From CAZWHE01 sp964633825 (GTDB lineage Bacteria; Planctomycetota; B15-G4; CAYZWU01), in the NCBI GenBank assembly GCA_964633825.1, contig CAZWHE010000145.1, positions 1 through 10,332 on the forward strand: a stretch of DNA of 10,332 bases. Direction: 5' to 3'. Positions within the stretch are counted from its first letter, which is position 1; each line of letters starts with the position of its first letter. A program made the position numbers and the translations under genes. Under the pieces are notes generated by a model. It was not told where the DNA came from. It saw only the letters and a list, made by a program, of their open reading frames with translations, and ran no database searches. Below are positions 5,413 through 10,332 of this stretch, piece by piece.

Positions 5413-7059
5413 ATGTCGAAGTATGAATTATTGTTCGTTGTCGTTCTCTCTCTTCTGGCAACCGGAACGGCGTATTCCCAGTCGTATGTCGATTGGGTCC
5501 GGCCCTACACCGGTGAATCGGCCTATGATTACGCCTATGCCGTGACCACGGACAGCCAGGGCAATTCCTACGTCACCGGCGAGAGCGCCGGGATCTATCC
5601 CGCTTCCGACGATTTTTTGACCATCAAATACGATCCCGACGGAAAGGTGCTCTGGACAGTCCGGTACGACGGACCGGGCAGTGATTGGGACGTGGGCCGG
5701 AGCGTCGTTGTCGACGGCTCGGGAAACGTCTTCGTGGCCGGTCAAAGCACGGGTGTCGGAAGCAACGACGACTTCACAGTCGTGAAATACGATTCGAACG
5801 GGAACTTTCTCTGGGACTACCGCTATTCGTCGCCCGGAACCCTGAGCTACGACAGGGCCGTCCACGTCAGCGTCGATGCCTCGGGCAACGCCTATGCGTC
5901 CGGTTCTTTTTACGAGAGCCCTTACGGGTACGACGCCGTTCTGGTCAAGCTCGATCCCGATGGAACGGAGGAATGGACCTATCGCCTCGACAGCAGCGGG
6001 GGCGGAGGCCCCCTCGGAGACCACGGCGTCAAGGCCGTTGTCGCTCCCGACGGGAATGTCAGATTCCTGGCGCGGTTCGGCTCCGATCTTTCTCTGACGA
6101 GCATCACTCCGGCGGGCGTGGTCGACTGGGAAATCACATACGATTCCGACGCGGCCGATCTCTCCGTGGACGCCTCTTCCAACTCCTATGTCACGGGGGA
6201 CAGCAATGATTCGGGCTCTTTCGACTGGACCTCCCTGAAAGTCACGGCCGCCGGCGTTATCGACTGGACCGATGTCTATGACGGGCCGGCGAGCGATTTC
6301 GACGTGCCCTACGCGATCAGCGCGGGGCCTTCGGGCGAAGCCTATGTCACCGGGCTGATCACGGGCTCTGCTTCCCTGCGCGATCTCGGGATCATCAAGT
6401 ACGACGCCCTGGGCAACCGGGAGTGGGTCGAGATCTATGACGGCCCGGCCAACGACCACGACAAGGGCGTCGATATCGCCTATCACCCCGACGGGGGCTG
6501 TGCCGTCACCGGCATCGCCCGGAACATCGGATGGACCTACGACGACATCGTCACCATGAAGTACGATGCGAACGGCAACAGGGAATGGCTCGAAATGTGG
6601 GACGACGGGTACGGCCTGACCAACGAGGTGGAGGACCTGGCCCTCGATTCGAACGGGAACGTGTTCATCACGGGAAAAGATCCCTACGACTACTTCACCA
6701 TCAAGTACCGGGACGGTTACTCCGTCGACGTGGAGGTCCTGGTCACGCCGCGCACGCAGCCGATCGAGCTCCCCTCGTCCGGGGGGTCCCTCGATTTTAA
6801 CGTCTCGCTGCGCAACAACACGGCCCAGCAGCAGACGGTCGATGCCGGCGTTTTTCTCGTTCTGCCGAGCTCGACCCTTTACGGCCCCCTCGAATTCAAG
6901 AGAAACATCAATCTTAGCCCCGGCCAGGAGTTCCTGTTCATGAATCTGTCCCAGAGCATTCCGAGCCAGGCGCCGGCGGGCGAGTATGCCTATCAGGTGC
7001 TCATCGGATACAACTCGACCGTCATCGATCAGTCGCAGTTCTTCTTCACAAAGCTGTAA
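5413..7059 (+). CDS. Secreted SBBP-repeat beta-propeller protein with Ig-like C-terminal tail
   Basis: A 548-residue protein. The ATG at 5413 follows GAGGAGGA (5399-5406); the upstream in-frame start at 5326 is rejected. The signal peptide is residues 1-22 (core LLFVVVLSLLATGTA, cleavage near AYSQ). About eight repeats of roughly 50 residues follow the SBBP (seven-bladed beta-propeller) pattern: a DxxGNxYVTG strand, then D-hydrophobic-xx-KYDxxGxxxW. YVTG-like strands occur near 53, 107, 160, 258, 310, 364 and 417, with one degenerate repeat near 214-221. YDGPxxDxD motifs recur at 85, 289 and 342. Residues 436-548 form an Ig-like tail with SGGSLDFNVSLRNNT and a C-terminal SQFFFTKL. Similar tails ending in F-x-F-x-K-hydrophobic occur on exported proteins of some uncultured phyla and may serve in sorting. 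No catalytic residues are seen. It converges on the M28 gene with nine bases between stops. Confidence 0.86.
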   Translation: MSKYELLFVVVLSLLATGTAYSQSYVDWVRPYTGESAYDYAYAVTTDSQGNSYVTGESAGIYPASDDFLTIKYDPDGKVLWTVRYDGPGSDWDVGRSVVVDGSGNVFVAGQSTGVGSNDDFTVVKYDSNGNFLWDYRYSSPGTLSYDRAVHVSVDASGNAYASGSFYESPYGYDAVLVKLDPDGTEEWTYRLDSSGGGGPLGDHGVKAVVAPDGNVRFLARFGSDLSLTSITPAGVVDWEITYDSDAADLSVDASSNSYVTGDSNDSGSFDWTSLKVTAAGVIDWTDVYDGPASDFDVPYAISAGPSGEAYVTGLITGSASLRDLGIIKYDALGNREWVEIYDGPANDHDKGVDIAYHPDGGCAVTGIARNIGWTYDDIVTMKYDANGNREWLEMWDDGYGLTNEVEDLALDSNGNVFITGKDPYDYFTIKYRDGYSVDVEVLVTPRTQPIELPSSGGSLDFNVSLRNNTAQQQTVDAGVFLVLPSSTLYGPLEFKRNINLSPGQEFLFMNLSQSIPSQAPAGEYAYQVLIGYNSTVIDQSQFFFTKL

Positions 7060-7068
7060 ACAGCCGGA

Positions 7069-9627
7069 TTAGGGCACGATCAAAAGGTCCACGGGATTGG
7101 ACGCGTAATCCACGGGATTGTTGGTGACCCACGCGAAGCTCAGTGTTTGACCCACGAGAGCTGGATTGGTGATCACGGGCACGTTGAACGTGGCCTGGGC
7201 GTCGCCGCTCCCGTCGAGCGTGCCGGCGAAATCGTCGAAGACCGGCGTGTTCAGGTGGGCGAGGCCGTAGTTGGTGTATGAATCAGGATTCAGGGGGATG
7301 TGGACCGACCCGTAATACGTGCCCGGAGTCGTTCCGCTGCCCGAAAGGGCCAGGATGTAGTCCCGCCCCGCCTGGGCCGGTGTCCCGTTGAGAGTGAAGA
7401 CGATCGAGCCGCCCGCGGCTGCCTGCACGTAAACCTCGGAATGGTGGAGCGCGGCCATGTCTCCGTCGGCGGGCGTGCCCACGTGGAGGTCGTCGAGGTT
7501 CCATCCGCCCATCTCGAGACCGCCGTCGGTGGTGAGGGTGTAGCGCAGGTTCATGCCGGGATTGTTGTCGGCATAGGCCGAGATGTCGATCTCGTGCGCC
7601 ACCCACGACGTGTCGATGTGGTCCGTCCCGTAGGCATTGGCGAACACCTCGTTCCCGTCGACCAGGATCTTGGCCTGGTCGTACTGGCCCTTCTCGACGG
7701 TCAGCCAGCGGCGGTAGCGGAGATGGACCCCCGTCTCGCCCGAGCAGTCGATGTCCGGGGATTCAAGCCAGTTATTAACGTTCGGCTGGTAGTTTCCGTT
7801 CCATCCGGCCGGCCCCAGGTCGTTGCCCCAGATCTTGGCTCCCGACCAGGCGTAGCTCGGGTCATACCCGCCGTTGCCCGTGGGAACATCGCGCATCCAG
7901 TCGTCCTGGCCCGTTCCTCCGTGGGTCCAGCCGTTGTCCGAGATCTCGAAGTCATCGGCGAAGATGTCGTTGAAGTAGCCGACAAAGAACTCGAAGTTCT
8001 CGGCGCCGAGACCGTCTGGCAGGCGCTCCGTGTTGCCCTGGTCGTCCACGGCTTCGATGTAGTACTTCACGTAACCGCTGCCGGCCAGACCGGGAATGGA
8101 GGAGATATACTCGTCTCCGCTGCCCGAGAAGACCATGTTCTTGGAGACGAAGCCGCTTCCCAGGTCATAGGTGAGCGTCACACTGCTGATGCCGGCGCCG
8201 ATGAGGGAAGTCACGTCGGCAATCACGCGATAGGGTCCGGAGGCATCGGTCGTGTCAACGAGGGGCGTGTGAGAGATCTCGATATCGAGGGGGGAAGCGA
8301 GCGTGGCCAGGGAAGCCAGGGCTCCCTCGGTGATCAGTTCGGCCAGGTTGAAGTCATTGGCCGACGTGCCGATCACGTCGTTGGGTGTATGGATGTAGGG
8401 CGAGTACTGGCCGAGGTCCTCGAAGGGGAAGCAGGCCGTGAACCCGTGCTGGGTGAAGGACTGGTGATCGGACGTGCCGCCCGACATGCTTCCCTGATTC
8501 ACGGCGATGGACGGGACATAGGTGGCGTACATGTCGGAGCAGAAGCTGATCAGCGTACCCGAGGAATAGTTGGTCACGAAGTCGACGCTCAGAGGATCCC
8601 CGGCGGCCCGATAAGCCGTCATGTCGAGGTTGATGTAGGCGGCCACGTTGTCGCCCCAGGTGACGAGATCGTCGCAGTATTCCCAGCTCCCGACCAGGCC
8701 GAGCTCCTCGGCCGACCAGCAGCCGAAACGGAGCGTGTACTTGAACTGGTGCTGGCTGAGAATCCGGGCGATCTCGACCACGCCGGCCGTTCCGGAGGCG
8801 TTGTCGTCCGCACCGGGGGCTGAACCGCTGTATGAGTAGGAGTCGTAATGGGATCCCACCATGTAGATCACAGAGGGGTCCACGGTTCCCGGGAGCTCGG
8901 CGATCACGTTCTCCGAATAGGTTCCGCTGAAATTATGGGTCGACACGCTCAGACCGCCGATGGAGTTGAACTCGTTGACCAGGTACGTCTCGGCAATGTG
9001 TGCGCCCGAGTTGGCAAAGCGCTCTCCCATGTTCTGCAGGTCCTGGACAGTGTTCTGTATGTTGGCGGCGCTCACCTGGGCCACCATGGCCGTGATCCTG
9101 GGATCAGCCGCCCTCGAACCCTCTTTCCATCCGAGGGGTGTCTCGAACGCGCGTGTAGGCGCGATCCTGTCGAGGTTGAGGGGACGGATGCCGTGCATGA
9201 GACCGAAGTGGAGAACGTGCCGTTCCAGCTCGGCCCGTGCCTTGTCGTCGGCGGCCACGATGGCGATATCATTGCCGGCGTACAGGACCAAGGCTTTTCC
9301 GGCGACCTGGTCAATGGTCAGCCCCTTGAGGGAGACGATGTAGAGGCTTCCCGAACCGGCCGGGATCTCGATCACACGGGACGCGATCTTCTCCCTCTCG
9401 AGGAGCTCGGGATCGGAAGCCCGGGGCAGAGCGACGAGAATGTCGCCCAGGTCGTCGAGCACGTGGAAATCGCGGTAGAGGGTTTCGCGCGATTGCACGG
9501 AGCCCGGAATCTCAAGGATCCGGAGCGAGGCAATCCTGCCGGAGATATCGGAAGAATCGTCCTGTGCGGCTGCGGAAGAAGTACCCAGCAGGAAGAGAAT
9601 CGGGATAATCCAGATCAAGCGTTTCAT
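7069..9627 (-). CDS. Secreted multidomain M28-family zinc aminopeptidase
   Basis: An 852-residue protein. The ATG at 9627 is chosen because AAGGAG lies six bases upstream and it opens on a signal peptide (KRLIWIIPILFLLGTSSAAA, cleavage near residue 21). Residues 30-180 form a prodomain-like segment. The M28 catalytic domain (about 185-445) has the full metal and catalytic set: His260 in GSHYDS, Asp274 in GADDNASG, Glu307/Glu308 in SAEELGL, Asp335 in NLDM and His413 in YIHTPNDV. SDHQSF (386-391) is also typical. Downstream are an Ig-like domain (about 450-550), a jelly-roll region resembling the MAM-like part of immune-inhibitor-A-type proteins (about 555-718), and a tail (about 725-852) ending SNPVDLLIVP. 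Family members remove N-terminal residues from peptides using two zinc ions. With all ligands present it should be active outside the cell. Its specificity is unknown. Confidence 0.9.
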   Translation of the reverse strand: MKRLIWIIPILFLLGTSSAAAQDDSSDISGRIASLRILEIPGSVQSRETLYRDFHVLDDLGDILVALPRASDPELLEREKIASRVIEIPAGSGSLYIVSLKGLTIDQVAGKALVLYAGNDIAIVAADDKARAELERHVLHFGLMHGIRPLNLDRIAPTRAFETPLGWKEGSRAADPRITAMVAQVSAANIQNTVQDLQNMGERFANSGAHIAETYLVNEFNSIGGLSVSTHNFSGTYSENVIAELPGTVDPSVIYMVGSHYDSYSYSGSAPGADDNASGTAGVVEIARILSQHQFKYTLRFGCWSAEELGLVGSWEYCDDLVTWGDNVAAYINLDMTAYRAAGDPLSVDFVTNYSSGTLISFCSDMYATYVPSIAVNQGSMSGGTSDHQSFTQHGFTACFPFEDLGQYSPYIHTPNDVIGTSANDFNLAELITEGALASLATLASPLDIEISHTPLVDTTDASGPYRVIADVTSLIGAGISSVTLTYDLGSGFVSKNMVFSGSGDEYISSIPGLAGSGYVKYYIEAVDDQGNTERLPDGLGAENFEFFVGYFNDIFADDFEISDNGWTHGGTGQDDWMRDVPTGNGGYDPSYAWSGAKIWGNDLGPAGWNGNYQPNVNNWLESPDIDCSGETGVHLRYRRWLTVEKGQYDQAKILVDGNEVFANAYGTDHIDTSWVAHEIDISAYADNNPGMNLRYTLTTDGGLEMGGWNLDDLHVGTPADGDMAALHHSEVYVQAAAGGSIVFTLNGTPAQAGRDYILALSGSGTTPGTYYGSVHIPLNPDSYTNYGLAHLNTPVFDDFAGTLDGSGDAQATFNVPVITNPALVGQTLSFAWVTNNPVDYASNPVDLLIVP
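7088..7120. repeat. Short in-frame direct repeat at the end of the M28 gene
   Basis: TCCACGGGATTG occurs twice (7088-7099 and 7109-7120), 21 bases or seven codons apart. On the minus strand each copy encodes the NPVD of the ending NNPVDYASNPVDL. It may be a small duplication within the tail module, or chance reuse of codons. Confidence 0.45.
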
Positions 9628-9661
9628 GGTATCTCCTTGCATTAGGCGTTAATCCTTGATC

Positions 9662-9700
9662 GGCCCCGGGAAAAAGAGGACAACCTCCCCTTCCGGGGTC
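9662..9700 (-). promoter_or_regulatory. Structured 5' leader of the M28 peptidase mRNA
   Basis: GGCCCCGG (9662-9669) pairs with CCGGGGTC (9693-9700), with one G-U pair, and inside it GAGG (9676-9679) pairs with CCTC (9684-9687) around four bases. In the minus-strand RNA a competing hairpin, CCCC-GGAA-GGGG (9688-9698 region), uses part of the same arms. The element ends 34 bases ahead of the ATG at 9627. A control role is inferred; no known riboswitch was recognised. Confidence 0.4.
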
Positions 9701-9757
9701 GAAGGGAATCAATAATAAGATGAAAGATTTTTTCAGGCTCCTGGCTATTAAAAGGTC

Positions 9758-9788
9758 GGTACGAAAGACTATTGTACCTATATATAAT
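9758..9788 (+). promoter_or_regulatory. Candidate promoter and operator-like repeat ahead of the Msr gene
   Basis: TATAAT (9783-9788) is a perfect -10 hexamer; no good -35 lies at the right distance. GGTAC (9758-9762) and GTACC (9774-9778) form an inverted repeat covering the -35 region, a plausible site for a dimeric regulator. Transcription would begin near 9795, which favours the start codon at 9834 over the one at 9804. Confidence 0.38.
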
Positions 9789-9833
9789 GATTAATCAAAG
9801 AAAATGAGCAGAGTCCGGAGAAGCACCTTCGTT

Positions 9834-10332
9834 ATGCTCGTTCAAACAAGAGATTATCGATTTCGCCGCCGGGATTTCCTGTTATTCATCGGGATGTTCT
9901 CGTTTTTGTCGACTCTGTCGGGAGGATGTACGCAGGAAGAGATGAAATACCACAAACTGACACATGAAGAAGAGAGGGTGATCGTGCACAAGGGCACGGA
10001 GCCGCCCTTTCAGGGGAAATATAATCAACACCGGGACCGGGGAACATACACATGCAAGAGGTGCGGCCGGCCTCTTTACAGGTCGGCCGACAAGTTCGAA
10101 TCCGGCTGCGGCTGGCCCAGCTTCGACGATGAGATCGATGGCGCGGTCAGGCGGCTTCCCGATGGGGACGGCGTCCGCACCGAGATCGTCTGCGCCCGAT
10201 GCGGCGGTCATCTCGGCCACCTCTTTCTCGGCGAGGAGTTGACGGAAAAGAACACCCGTCACTGCGTGAATTCTCTTTCCCTCGATTTTGTGCCTGCCGC
10301 GGATGAAATCAAAACAGAGAGAGCGGTCTTTG
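9834..10332 (+). CDS. msrB: Methionine sulfoxide reductase B with exported leader, probably an MsrB-MsrA fusion (3' end beyond window)
   Basis: An open frame of 166 codons that runs off the end. The MsrB domain (about residues 37-155) is complete. Zinc-binding pairs are C74-x-x-C77 and C120-x-x-C123, the substrate site includes GCGWPSF (91-97), and the catalytic Cys144 lies in RHCVNS. MsrB reduces the R-isomer of methionine sulfoxide in proteins. The last visible residues, TERAVF, match the opening of an MsrA domain (AxFAGGCFWG in the family), and the MKYHKL-type start is typical of bifunctional MsrB/A proteins, so a fusion is likely. The leader has RRRDF (11-15), a hydrophobic stretch and LSGGC (Cys32), suggesting a Tat-type lipoprotein; the lipobox is imperfect. 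Start 9834 is preferred over in-frame ATG 9804 because GGAG lies upstream. ATG 9942 would give a cytoplasmic form. Confidence 0.88.
   Translation, partial: MLVQTRDYRFRRRDFLLFIGMFSFLSTLSGGCTQEEMKYHKLTHEEERVIVHKGTEPPFQGKYNQHRDRGTYTCKRCGRPLYRSADKFESGCGWPSFDDEIDGAVRRLPDGDGVRTEIVCARCGGHLGHLFLGEELTEKNTRHCVNSLSLDFVPAADEIKTERAVF

Noticed and set aside
7300..8823. A 507-codon open frame on the plus strand
   Set aside because: It lies opposite the M28 gene, whose catalytic motifs are intact; the translation is Val/Gly/Asp-rich without domain features.
9882..10262. A 126-codon open frame on the minus strand
   Set aside because: The plus strand here encodes a full MsrB domain with all zinc and catalytic cysteines.

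Overview
The window reads as a stretch of chromosome from a GC-rich diderm (Gram-negative-type) bacterium with a large exported proteome. Most genes encode secreted or lipid-anchored proteins: Sec or Tat signal peptides, beta-propellers, Ig-like and jelly-roll modules, and C-terminal tail modules. The tails of the kelch protein and the M28 peptidase resemble modules I associate with Planctomycetota. The tail of the SBBP protein resembles ones seen in Krumholzibacteriota/Eisenbacteria-like and Aminicenantes-like genomes. I cannot fix the phylum from the sequence alone. I see no tRNA, rRNA, CRISPR array, insertion sequence or phage gene.

Layout. Positions 1-321 hold an AT-richer island: the tail of an unidentified frame, then a HicA-family toxin gene. 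A promoter with an extended -10 motif (431-439) precedes four plus-strand genes. These are a six-bladed kelch protein (539-1768), a small one-pass membrane protein (1813-2160), an arylsulfotransferase-like propeller protein (2375-3964) and a Tat-exported C45-family Ntn hydrolase/acyltransferase (3998-5245). The first pair and the second pair are each closely spaced. Between the pairs lies a 214-base leader with a 24-nt near-perfect inverted repeat and a GC-rich hairpin just ahead of the ribosome-binding site.

A secreted SBBP-repeat propeller protein follows (5413-7059). It converges, with only 9 bases between stop codons, on a large minus-strand multidomain M28 zinc aminopeptidase (7069-9627). 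A divergent intergenic region (9628-9833) separates that gene from a plus-strand methionine sulfoxide reductase gene. This last gene has a twin-arginine lipoprotein-like leader, runs off the window, and probably continues into an MsrA domain.

How they may work together: the ASST-like and C45 genes, 33 bases apart, look like a co-expressed pair of extracytoplasmic transfer or hydrolysis enzymes of unknown substrate. The kelch and SBBP proteins are probably binding or surface proteins, the M28 protein a secreted peptidase, and the Msr protein an envelope repair enzyme. No single well-known pathway unites them. The least explained features are the structured leader at 2251-2356, the ASST-C45 pairing, and the tail module shared by otherwise unrelated exported proteins.
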